This document shows, piece after piece, positions 1 through 8,001 of a stretch of 52,585 nucleotides of DNA. Origin of the DNA: Pseudoalteromonas sp. A601 (GTDB lineage Bacteria > Pseudomonadota > Gammaproteobacteria > Enterobacterales > Alteromonadaceae). Where the stretch lies: the NCBI RefSeq assembly GCF_002165575.1, contig NZ_MXQF01000031.1, positions 1 through 52,585 of the forward strand. The letters run 5' to 3'. The notes under the pieces were generated by a model. It was given only the letters and a program-made list of their open reading frames with translations. It had not been told where the DNA came from and searched no databases. A program made the position numbers and the translations under genes. Each line of letters starts with the position of its first letter. The first letter of the stretch is position 1.

Positions 1-81
1 AGCGGCGGGGAATAAACCCGAAGAGATTCAATGTCGCAATTTTATCGTAATTAACTTATAAAATCTTGCTTTGAGCAGTAG

Positions 82-714
82 TTAATAGAGTACCCTGTCG
101 ATTTTTCCATTGGCGGTAGACGCTATTTTCAGTGGATGTTTAATGTTATTCCAGGCTGTTACTTTGCCGCCAATATTCATTCTTTCGAAATCATGTATAG
201 TATTAGGAGCTGAACATTTTAAAAAATCACATAATGAATTGAAGCTTTCAGACTCGCTAATGTCGATTTTTAAAAAGTCACTCTCTCTTGCTGAAAAATA
301 GTGGCGCGCTTCATCTCTGTGTTGTTTATATATCTGGCGTAGGAAATCATCACACTCAAGGTTTTCTAAATTTAAATTTGAAAACGTATTTAAGTAGCAA
401 CGCTTTATATGTGGATTGAATCCACCATTTTCACGAGTTAAATTTTTAAACATTCGCGTTAAAAGTTGACGAATTGAAGGTAGCCATAATGACGTTTCCC
501 GCTCAAGATATATAAACCTTGAGTCAGGGTATGCTTTATCAAGATATTGGTAATCATTAAAAATGGGCGTGTCAGCAATTACTTGTGCATCTTTAAAACA
601 TTTTTTTGTATAAGCCGTGTGCGCACAACTGTAGCCAAGTTGCAAAAAGCTATGGCATACACTGGTTGTGCCTGTGCGAGGTAAGCCGATAATAAAGATT
701 TTATTTTCTGTCAT
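82..714 (-). CDS. Sulfotransferase family protein
   Basis: This is a 210-residue protein that probably transfers sulfate from PAPS to an unknown acceptor. The N-terminus carries the 5'-phosphosulfate-binding loop GLPRTGTTS (residues 10-18) straight after a hydrophobic beta strand, as in the Sulfotransfer family. A later segment around YLERE resembles the strand that leads to the 3'-phosphate site. It has no signal peptide, so it is cytoplasmic. It is a lone gene with a weak ribosome binding site, and no capsule or polysaccharide genes are visible next to it. The acceptor cannot be read from sequence. The family assignment is fairly safe and the substrate is unknown. Confidence 0.75.
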   Translation of the reverse strand: MTENKIFIIGLPRTGTTSVCHSFLQLGYSCAHTAYTKKCFKDAQVIADTPIFNDYQYLDKAYPDSRFIYLERETSLWLPSIRQLLTRMFKNLTRENGGFNPHIKRCYLNTFSNLNLENLECDDFLRQIYKQHRDEARHYFSARESDFLKIDISESESFNSLCDFLKCSAPNTIHDFERMNIGGKVTAWNNIKHPLKIASTANGKIDRVLY

Positions 715-927
715 TATAATTGTTCGTTTGGATTAAACCAAAGTTGTTTATTTTCAAGTGGTATTTACTTTAACATGTGAGTGCTTTTTAGATGGATAAC
801 GGTTTTTTCAAGCCCTAACTGTATTGCTGCTTAGCATATATATGGGCGTTTTTTGGAGTTTACAAAATAATAAACGGCTGCTGGATACGAAAGCGCAAAA
901 GGCACACAAAGCAACCGTAATTTCATA

Positions 928-1302
928 TTAGAAAAGCCGACTGAAAATTAATACGAATCCTGCTAATGCCAAGGTTGCAAAAGTTGATATCATGCCAATA
1001 ACTCTTAATTTAAAAGTTCCGTCTTTGATTGCGATACTATGGCAAATACGACCAAATACCAATAATGAACCAAGAATATGACAATAGTGACTGCTAAGAC
1101 CTTGGAATTCTGCTAAAAATATTAATATTAAAGCAAATGGTACATACTCAATAAAGTTTCCATGAGCACGCGTTGCTCTGATCAGCGCTTCGTTATTATC
1201 AGTACCAAGAGATACCTGGTTTGCTTTACGCACTTTAACCACATTCATACTTAAATAAATATACATAAAAGCCAATACGGCCGCATAAAATGAAATAATC
1301 AC
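928..1302 (-). CDS. MAPEG family membrane protein
   Basis: This 124-residue protein has four hydrophobic segments and the MAPEG-family motif RAHGNFIEY (residues 45-53), followed by an F-G-R-x-x-H stretch near residue 83. Bacterial MAPEG proteins of this size are inner-membrane proteins related to microsomal glutathione transferases, but most have no proven activity. The start is GTG with AGGA eight bases upstream. It is monocistronic and points away from the DUF2254 gene on its right. I am confident of the family and not of any enzymatic role. Confidence 0.8.
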   Translation of the reverse strand: MIISFYAAVLAFMYIYLSMNVVKVRKANQVSLGTDNNEALIRATRAHGNFIEYVPFALILIFLAEFQGLSSHYCHILGSLLVFGRICHSIAIKDGTFKLRVIGMISTFATLALAGFVLIFSRLF

Positions 1303-1411
1303 GCGTTAGTTCCTATAATTTTTTTTAATGATACCACAAGTTTAAACATGAAATAGTTACAAGCTAGCTTTTTATGATAACGTACTAAAATAGCTGATTA
1401 ATAGGATATAT

Positions 1412-2761
1412 ATGTTTGTTCCACGTAAAGTTGCTGATAATTATCGAGAAATGATCAACAGCATTGGCTTTTATCCTTCAATGTTGTCTGTGGGATTTCT
1501 GCTTTTTGCCATTATCACTATGTCGGTAGAGTACACCGCGCCTATCATTAAGTTAAAAGAGCTTATTGCTTTTTTATTAGTTGATAGCGAAGAAAATGCA
1601 CGAACCATATTAAGTACCTTAGCTGGAAGTATAATTTCTTTAACCGTGTTTAGCTTTTCAATGGTAATGATTGTTTTAAATACCGCAAGTGCAAGTTTAT
1701 CACCCAGGGTGATCCCTGGTTTGATCACTCGTAAATCCCATCAACTAGTTTTAGGCTTTTATTTAGGCAGTATTATTTATTCAATAATCATGCTTATCAA
1801 TATCAAACAAACCTCTGGAGGGGATGTTTCAATTCCTGCACTAGGGGTGTTTTTTTCATTAGTATTTGGTTTGATATCACTCGCTCTATTTGTTTACTTT
1901 ATTCATTCAATTTCAAAAGCTATTCAAGTCGATAATGTGCTTAATGACTTATTTAAAGACACCAAAGGTGTTATTAAGTCGATAATCAGCCGTCAAGAGG
2001 AGCATAATATAAGCCAGTTCCCCGATTTTTCTGACTGGTATTCAATTAAAAGTAAAACCGAAGGCTATTTCAAAGGGGTTCATTCCGATAAATTATGTGA
2101 CATTCTAGCCCAAGAAGATATAAAGCTCTTTATTGCCGTTAACCAAGGGTATTTTACTGTTAAAGGTTACCCTTTTCTTAAGTCAGATAAAGATCTTACT
2201 AATAACCCTGAACTCATTGAAAAATTATTAGACTGTTTTATTTTTTATGTAGAAGAATACATTAGCGACCATTATCGTTATGGCTTAACGCAAATTTCTG
2301 AAATTGCAGTTAAAGCGATGAGCCCAGGAATTAATGATCCCGGTACTGCCGTTAAAGCAATTGATATGTTGAGTATCTTACTAATTGAACGCTTAAAAAT
2401 TAGTGATATCAATTATTCGCTAAAACACGCACAAGATACGCCACTTTTATACATTCATGAAACCTCATTTGAGGAGCTATTACATGATAACTTCACCCCA
2501 CTTCGTAATTACGCCAAAGCCGATGCGTATGTAATGACAAATGTGTTAGAGGCATTTAAGAATATTTTGTTCGTCGCAAATGACAACGAAGATGCTACTG
2601 AAAAGTTATTCAATTATCTTGCTGCAATAGTAGATGATATAAATGAACACACGACTAATTTATATGACCGTACAGAAGTTATTAATATGCTAAATTCAAT
2701 TACTAGGATCTCACCTAAGCGTGGCGATGTTTTGCTTAAGAGATTTGAGCAGCCAAAGTAA
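1412..2761 (+). CDS. DUF2254 family membrane protein
   Basis: This is a 449-residue inner-membrane protein. Four transmembrane segments lie at about residues 22-40, 68-90, 111-130 and 143-166, followed by a soluble C-terminal region of about 280 residues. The family hallmark AMSPGINDPGTA is at residues 302-313, in a mostly helical region. DUF2254 proteins are widespread and have no established function. The gene is monocistronic and ends at a strong palindromic terminator shared with the convergent SIMPL gene. The family call rests on the hallmark motif and the membrane layout. Confidence 0.8.
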   Translation: MFVPRKVADNYREMINSIGFYPSMLSVGFLLFAIITMSVEYTAPIIKLKELIAFLLVDSEENARTILSTLAGSIISLTVFSFSMVMIVLNTASASLSPRVIPGLITRKSHQLVLGFYLGSIIYSIIMLINIKQTSGGDVSIPALGVFFSLVFGLISLALFVYFIHSISKAIQVDNVLNDLFKDTKGVIKSIISRQEEHNISQFPDFSDWYSIKSKTEGYFKGVHSDKLCDILAQEDIKLFIAVNQGYFTVKGYPFLKSDKDLTNNPELIEKLLDCFIFYVEEYISDHYRYGLTQISEIAVKAMSPGINDPGTAVKAIDMLSILLIERLKISDINYSLKHAQDTPLLYIHETSFEELLHDNFTPLRNYAKADAYVMTNVLEAFKNILFVANDNEDATEKLFNYLAAIVDDINEHTTNLYDRTEVINMLNSITRISPKRGDVLLKRFEQPK

Positions 2762-2788
2762 ATGGCTATTGGCTGGTTAAATTTAAAA

Positions 2789-2811
2789 AGTCTCCAGCTG
2801 GAGACTTCTTA
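2789..2811. terminator. Bidirectional terminator between DUF2254 and SIMPL genes
   Basis: A perfect 20-base palindrome with arms AAGTCTCCAG and CTGGAGACTT sits between two convergent stop codons. A short A-run precedes it and a T-rich stretch follows, so it can form a rho-independent hairpin in either direction. Confidence 0.6.
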
Positions 2812-2843
2812 TAAGTATTACCCTTTGATATAAAATGAGTTTA

Positions 2844-3554
2844 TTAATTTTCAATCAAATAAATAGCATAACTTGAAGCTGAAATCGTGATTTCACCGGC
2901 ATGATAAGAATCAGGGGTTACTGAGCCAGATTCCACATCTGCTGACATTGCCATTTTAGCTCTTACATAAGGCTGTACACCAGTGTCCATCGGCTTCATG
3001 GATGCACTGTAAAGGCCTTTAACTTCAACGCCATAATCACTTGCAAACTCTGATGCTGCTTTTTTAGCGTCTTTAATTGCTAATTTTTGAGCTTGATTAT
3101 GCAGTTCATTATATTTGCTAGATACAAACTGAGTTTGATTAACTTGGTTTATACCGCCGTTAACGAGATTTTGTAAAAGCGTAGGGTATTTATCAACATC
3201 GTTAAGCGTTAAAGATAAACTACGAGACACCCTAAAACCTACAAACTCTTGCTTGTTAGTCTCTCTATTATACTGTGTCTCACGGTGAATACTGATTTGT
3301 CCTGCATTTATATCTTTAGCTAACACACCCGCTTGTTTAGAAAGTTTAATTGCTTTTGCCATGGTTTTATCAGCTTTATCTTTTGCTGCCATAAGGTTTT
3401 TGTCAACTTCGAGTATGCCGACATTAAGCAAAACACTGTCTGCAGCTGTTGTGATTTTAGCTTGACCTTGAATATATATATGCGGTGCACTTGGTGTGCT
3501 TTGGGCAAACACATTGAAAGTCATGGCGGCTGCAAGTAAAGGTAAGTAACGCAT
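2844..3554 (-). CDS. SIMPL domain (DUF541) exported protein
   Basis: This protein of about 236 residues begins with a signal peptide (MRYLPLLAAAMTF, cleavage likely after VFA) and continues as a SIMPL/DUF541 domain, the family of E. coli YggE. Members are periplasmic or outer-membrane associated and have been linked to oxidative-stress tolerance, with no known chemistry. Two ATGs lie close together. I chose the inner one at 3554 because AGGA lies five bases before it, inside the longer frame that starts at 3566. It is monocistronic and converges on the DUF2254 gene. Confidence 0.8.
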   Translation of the reverse strand: MRYLPLLAAAMTFNVFAQSTPSAPHIYIQGQAKITTAADSVLLNVGILEVDKNLMAAKDKADKTMAKAIKLSKQAGVLAKDINAGQISIHRETQYNRETNKQEFVGFRVSRSLSLTLNDVDKYPTLLQNLVNGGINQVNQTQFVSSKYNELHNQAQKLAIKDAKKAASEFASDYGVEVKGLYSASMKPMDTGVQPYVRAKMAMSADVESGSVTPDSYHAGEITISASSYAIYLIEN

Positions 3555-3623
3555 AATGTTCCTCATTAAGTGAATTAGGCTTATTAGATACCCTAGCTGG
3601 TTAATTTAAAATGAACAAGCATA

Positions 3624-3650
3624 AAAAAACAGGCCGTAGCCTGTTTTTAT
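3624..3650 (-). terminator. Terminator of maeA
   Basis: Arms AAAAACAGGC and GCCTGTTTTT flank a four-base loop, 13 bases beyond the malic enzyme stop codon. Runs of A and T on both sides make it a strong rho-independent terminator, possibly bidirectional. Confidence 0.75.
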
Positions 3651-3662
3651 TAACATTCTTAA

Positions 3663-5357
3663 TTAGATACTAACGCGTTTATAGTTTCGGTATTTTGGTA
3701 ACCAATAGTTGGAATCAATAGCAGCCCAAAGTCTATCATCACTTATTTCAAGTGCAGCGCCCTCTTCGATTGCTTTTTTAGCAACGGCAAATGCAATGCG
3801 TTTACTTAACGTTTCAATCTCTGTAAGCGCTGGTAACAAGCTGCCTTGCCCAGTATTTGCACGCGGTGATGACTCAGCTAATATTTCACTTGAGACCATC
3901 AGCATAGCATCGGTAATTCTCGTCGCTTTTGCTGCAATCACACCTAAACCAATACCCGGGAAGATATAGCTATTATTACACTGCGGAATAGTATAAGTTT
4001 GGCCTTCATATACAACAGGATCAAATGGGCTACCGGTTGCAACAATTGCGTTGCCTTGAGTCCAATTAATCACATCAGCAGGCAAAGCTTCTACTTGTTT
4101 TGATGGGTTACTTAATGGAAAGATAATCGGCTGTGCGCAATTACTATGCATCGCTCGAATAACTTGCTCAGTAAATAATCCTGGCTGACCAGATACTCCA
4201 ATTAGAATATCAGGCTCTGCACAATGCATAACATCAAGTAACGAGGCGTATTCACCACTGTAAGTCCATTGTGCTAAGTCATCGGTTTGTTGCGCAAGCG
4301 CTTGTTGGAAATCACGAAGGCCTTGCATACCTTGGGTTAACAAACCAAAACGATCAACCATAAATATTTGGCTGCGTGCTTGCGTATCTGAGATACCTTC
4401 CGAAACCATCTGGCTTATGATTTGTTCAGCAATACCACAACCGGCAGAGCCAGCACCTACAAATACCACTTTTTGCTCAGATAACTTTGCATTCTTAACG
4501 CGACATGCGGCAAGTAAAGAGCCGACAGTAACGGCTGCAGTACCTTGAATATCATCGTTAAAGCTACAGATTTCATCACGGTAACGCTTTAATAAAGGCA
4601 TTGCATTAGGTTGGGCAAAATCTTCAAACTGTAATAATACATTTGGCCAACGACGCTTAACCGCTTTAATAAATAGATCTAAAAATTCATCATATTCATC
4701 TTGGGCTATGCGTTTATGACGTGCCCCCATGTACATTGGATCATTAAGTAACTTTTCGTTATTAGTACCAACATCAAGCATGACTGGTAATGTATAAGCT
4801 GGGCTGATCCCGCCACAAGCGGTATACAGCGAAAGCTTACCAATTGGAATACCCATGCCACCAATGCCTTGGTCGCCTAAACCTAAGATACGTTCACCGT
4901 CGGTTACAACAATAACCTTTACCTTTCCTTTGGTTGCATTACGCAAGATGTCGTCAATTTGATAACGATCTTCGTACGAAATAAACAAGCCACGAGCACT
5001 TCGGTAAATATCTGAGAATTTTTCACAGGCATCACCCACCGTTGGGGTATAAATAATTGGCAGCATCTCTTCAAGATGATCACGTACTAAACGGTAATAA
5101 AGTGTTTCGTTATTATCTTGAATTGCGCGTAAATAAATGTGTTTATTAAGGTTATCGTTAAAGCTTGAATATTGTTGATAACAGCGTTCAACCTGTTCTT
5201 CGATTGTTTCATAACGAGGTGGTAATAAACCCGCTAGGTTGAAACTTTCACGCTCTTTTTGTGTAAATGCACTACCTTTATTTAGCAGAGGAGTTTCGAT
5301 CAGGCCTGGACCTGAGTGATGAATATAAAGATAATTTGGATCGGTATTTGTAGTCAT
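3663..5357 (-). CDS. maeA: NAD-dependent malic enzyme
   Basis: Oxidative decarboxylation of malate to pyruvate with reduction of NAD. The 564-residue length matches E. coli MaeA (565). Family landmarks are in order: IIYTPTVGDA with catalytic Tyr103, PIGKLSLY with Lys174, QFEDFAQPNA with metal ligands near Glu245-Asp246, FNDDIQGTA (Asp268-Asp269) and the nucleotide-binding loop GAGSAGCGIA (301-310). NAD rather than NADP preference is inferred from overall similarity to MaeA. The enzyme is cytoplasmic and feeds pyruvate from TCA intermediates, useful when growing on amino acids. Two inverted repeats lie in the 190-bp upstream gap and may be regulatory. Confidence 0.93.
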   Translation of the reverse strand: MTTNTDPNYLYIHHSGPGLIETPLLNKGSAFTQKERESFNLAGLLPPRYETIEEQVERCYQQYSSFNDNLNKHIYLRAIQDNNETLYYRLVRDHLEEMLPIIYTPTVGDACEKFSDIYRSARGLFISYEDRYQIDDILRNATKGKVKVIVVTDGERILGLGDQGIGGMGIPIGKLSLYTACGGISPAYTLPVMLDVGTNNEKLLNDPMYMGARHKRIAQDEYDEFLDLFIKAVKRRWPNVLLQFEDFAQPNAMPLLKRYRDEICSFNDDIQGTAAVTVGSLLAACRVKNAKLSEQKVVFVGAGSAGCGIAEQIISQMVSEGISDTQARSQIFMVDRFGLLTQGMQGLRDFQQALAQQTDDLAQWTYSGEYASLLDVMHCAEPDILIGVSGQPGLFTEQVIRAMHSNCAQPIIFPLSNPSKQVEALPADVINWTQGNAIVATGSPFDPVVYEGQTYTIPQCNNSYIFPGIGLGVIAAKATRITDAMLMVSSEILAESSPRANTGQGSLLPALTEIETLSKRIAFAVAKKAIEEGAALEISDDRLWAAIDSNYWLPKYRNYKRVSI

Positions 5358-5403
5358 AATTCCAAGCTTAGCGATGTCTTTAATTGTGATCTGCCATTAT
5401 TAC

Positions 5404-5481
5404 GATTGAATGTTAAAAAGCAATGACATTCAATCTTGTCAGACCATTTACAGTAAGAGAAATGTACGGAATATGCCGTAC
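5404..5481. promoter_or_regulatory. Paired inverted repeats upstream of maeA
   Basis: The first repeat has perfect 10-base arms GATTGAATGT and ACATTCAATC (5404-5413 and 5426-5435). The second has six-base arms GTACGG and CCGTAC (5464-5481). Both fall between the ggt stop and the maeA start, 47 and about 107 bases before the maeA ATG. Neither has a T-run typical of a terminator, so operators or leader structures are possible. No regulator can be named. Confidence 0.35.
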
Positions 5482-5547
5482 TTACAGCATATTGTACAGT
5501 ATCTTATTAATTGAAATAAGGGCTATTTATGCTCATTAAGCACAATA

Positions 5548-7302
5548 CTATTTATCGCCAAGGGCGATCCCTTCACGTCGTGGATCTGCTGCTCCGTATA
5601 AAACACCCTTTTTAATTTCAACAGCGTGTAGTCCTGAGTTCAAATCGACAACTTTTACAGTGTGACCGCGTTTAACTAACTGCGATTTTAATGCAGCAAT
5701 GTCAGCCCCTTTTTCTAAGCTGGTATAACGATTTCTATTTGTTACTCGGCCTAAATTAATGGCTTGTTGGGCTGTTAAATCCCAATCCAATACCCCAATT
5801 AATACCTGTGCTACGTAATTTATTATACGACTGCCACCCGGTGAACCAACCACTAAGCGTAAGCTTCCATCTTTGTTGAATACCATCACCGGCGACATAG
5901 AGCTTCGTGGGCGTTTGCCTGCCTCAACTCGGTTAGCTAATAGTTTGCCATCTTTTTTTGGTGATAAGGCAAAATCAGTTAATTGGTTATTCAATATATA
6001 ACCATTGACCATAACTGTCGAACCAAACGCCATTTCAATTGAACTAGTCATCGAAACCGCATTTCCTGCACTATCTACAACAGATACATGAGTAGTCGAA
6101 GGTAATTCATAAGCATCATCTTGTGCATAAGCTAATTTGACTTTAGGCTCTCCGGCAACAGCTGGGGTGTCTTTTTCAGTAATTAGGGCTGAGCGTTGTT
6201 TGATATAGTCTGGCTCTAGCAGTTCTTGAGTAGGAATATAGGCAAAATCGGGGTCGCCCATGTACACATCACGATCAGCAAATGCTAAACGTGATGCTTG
6301 GGTAAAGTAATGAATGGCTTGCTCCGAATTAGGCGTGAACTGGGCCATGTTTTTACTTTCTAGTAATGCTAATATTTGTATTACTGCAACCCCACCACTA
6401 CTTGGTGGTGCCATAGAGCAGATTTTATAATCATGGTATGGCGCGCACACAGCGTCACGCTGTACACTTTTATACTCAGCCAGATCGTTAAGGGTTAACG
6501 TACCCGGTGCCACCTTACTTTGCTGAACAGCTTCCACCATCTGCTTGGCATTATCACCTTTGTAAAAGGCATCAATGCCCTTTGCAGCTATGTCTTTATA
6601 TAGATTTGCTAATGGTTGGTTTTTCTTTACTGTACCCACTGCTACAGGCTTACCATCCTGAAAAAAATAATCGCTAATGACATCAAGTTTAGTAACGCCA
6701 GGGTTAATTTTCTTAGCAAGTAATGCATGCAGTCGAGGGGAGACAACAAACCCTTGCTCTGCAAGCTCTATCGCCGGGCTAAATAGTGTGTGCCAATCAA
6801 GTTTACCGTATTGCTTATGAGCATTTGCAAGTGCATGTAAAATGCCTGGCACACCGACTGAACGACCTCCTACCACTGCATCAATCCATTTTGCCGCTTT
6901 ACCATGTTTATCTAAAAATAAAGTTTCGTCTGCATTTTCAGGCGCGGTTTCACGCCCATCAAAACTTGTCAGCGTGTCGGTTTTTTTATCGTAATACATC
7001 ATAAATGTACCACCCCCTATACCTGACGATTGTGGTTCTACCAATGTTAAAACAAGTTGTGTAGCAATAGCAGCATCAACTGCACTACCGCCTTTGGCAA
7101 GAATTTGTTGACCTGCTTTAACAGCATAGGGATTTGCAGCAGCAATCATAAAATTAGCGCCAACGACCTGTTGTTTAAGTTGATGGCCTGTGGCAGCTTC
7201 TGGTTCGCGAGTTTCGCGCGGCGTTGTTGCGCTAACGGCTAAAGAAGGAATACATAATAATGAGGCAGTTAATGCCAGTGCTTTTGGAAACGTTAAAAAC
7301 AT
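5548..7302 (-). CDS. ggt: Gamma-glutamyltransferase (GGT) precursor
   Basis: A 584-residue proenzyme that removes or transfers the gamma-glutamyl group of glutathione and related peptides. The signal peptide covers about residues 1-24, so the enzyme is periplasmic. The autoprocessing and nucleophilic threonine is Thr403 in STTHVSVVD, matching Thr391 of the E. coli enzyme. The oxyanion and substrate motif GSPGGSRI is in the small subunit. The upstream large subunit has the usual NPYAVKAG and SSGIGGGTF segments. It lies upstream of maeA on the same strand, with a 190-bp gap, so probably a separate transcript. Some Alteromonadales carry several GGT paralogs, so its physiological substrate is uncertain. 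Confidence 0.92.
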   Translation of the reverse strand: MFLTFPKALALTASLLCIPSLAVSATTPRETREPEAATGHQLKQQVVGANFMIAAANPYAVKAGQQILAKGGSAVDAAIATQLVLTLVEPQSSGIGGGTFMMYYDKKTDTLTSFDGRETAPENADETLFLDKHGKAAKWIDAVVGGRSVGVPGILHALANAHKQYGKLDWHTLFSPAIELAEQGFVVSPRLHALLAKKINPGVTKLDVISDYFFQDGKPVAVGTVKKNQPLANLYKDIAAKGIDAFYKGDNAKQMVEAVQQSKVAPGTLTLNDLAEYKSVQRDAVCAPYHDYKICSMAPPSSGGVAVIQILALLESKNMAQFTPNSEQAIHYFTQASRLAFADRDVYMGDPDFAYIPTQELLEPDYIKQRSALITEKDTPAVAGEPKVKLAYAQDDAYELPSTTHVSVVDSAGNAVSMTSSIEMAFGSTVMVNGYILNNQLTDFALSPKKDGKLLANRVEAGKRPRSSMSPVMVFNKDGSLRLVVGSPGGSRIINYVAQVLIGVLDWDLTAQQAINLGRVTNRNRYTSLEKGADIAALKSQLVKRGHTVKVVDLNSGLHAVEIKKGVLYGAADPRREGIALGDK

Positions 7303-7389
7303 AAAATAACTTTATTGCGCCTAGGTGTTTGGCATCTTAAAGTTAAACGTGCACAATATGCAAAAGTTTGCTGTAAAAATAAGAAAAAA

Positions 7390-7977
7390 ATGGTTAATTT
7401 ACCTCTCCAACCCCGTTACGTTCTACCACCACTGTGTTTAATCGTAATTAGCTCACTCTTTGCCATGCTAAATTTGAACGATTTTTTAGAGTTCAATCGC
7501 CAGCTAATAAGTCAAGGTGAAGTATGGCGATTACTCAGCAGCCAATATGTGCATGCTAATTGGGCACATTTAGGTTTAAACTGTGCGGGTATATTGCTTA
7601 TTTGGTTACTGCATGCCGAGCACACTACACCGAGTCAATATGCACTCAACTCATTAGTTTTGGGTATTTGGTGTGGCTTAGGTATTTACTTCTTTTGTCC
7701 TGATATAAAAATTTACACAGGGTTAAGCGCCCTATTACATGGCGTGATTGTTTGGGGAGCTATAAAAGATATTAGTGTAGGTATGAGAACTGGCAGTTTA
7801 TTATTTATAGGAGTCTGGCTCAAGGTAGCCCATGAACAATATACTGGCCCTAGTGCTGAAGTCGGTCAACTAATTGCCTCACGGGTGGCTATTGACGCAC
7901 ATTTAATTGGTGCGATTGGTGGTATAGTGCTAGCAACACCAGTTATTATTAAAATGATAAAAAAAACGCCAAACTAA
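7390..7977 (+). CDS. rrtA: Rhombosortase (rhomboid-family intramembrane serine protease)
   Basis: A 195-residue polytopic membrane protein of the rhomboid superfamily. It has the rhombosortase layout: EVWRLLSSQYVHANWAHLGLN near residues 44-63 (abridged family motif W-R-x-x-[ST]-x-x-x-x-H), the active serine in GLSALLHG (Ser113), and the histidine in DAHLIGA (His171). Rhombosortases cut the GlyGly-CTERM tail of secreted proteins. I chose ATG at 7390 (MVNLPL...) over an in-frame TTG at 7315, because the extra 25 residues are basic and unlike the family; the binding site is only a purine run. No GlyGly-CTERM protein is visible in this window, so its cargo lies elsewhere. Confidence 0.8.
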   Translation: MVNLPLQPRYVLPPLCLIVISSLFAMLNLNDFLEFNRQLISQGEVWRLLSSQYVHANWAHLGLNCAGILLIWLLHAEHTTPSQYALNSLVLGIWCGLGIYFFCPDIKIYTGLSALLHGVIVWGAIKDISVGMRTGSLLFIGVWLKVAHEQYTGPSAEVGQLIASRVAIDAHLIGAIGGIVLATPVIIKMIKKTPN

Positions 7978-7995
7978 GTTTGGCGTTTTTTTTAA
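7959..7995. terminator. Bidirectional terminator between rrtA and the S9 peptidase
   Basis: Arms ACGCCAAAC and GTTTGGCGT enclose the TAA stop codon of the rhombosortase as the loop, with A-runs before and T-runs after. It serves two convergent genes. Confidence 0.8.
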
Positions 7996-8001
7996 CTAAA
8001 A

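Noticed and set aside
1..81. Possible partial gene at the left edge
   Set aside because: Too short and with no readable frame or motif.
3709..3969. 86-residue frame opposite maeA
   Set aside because: It is an antisense shadow of conserved malic enzyme sequence.
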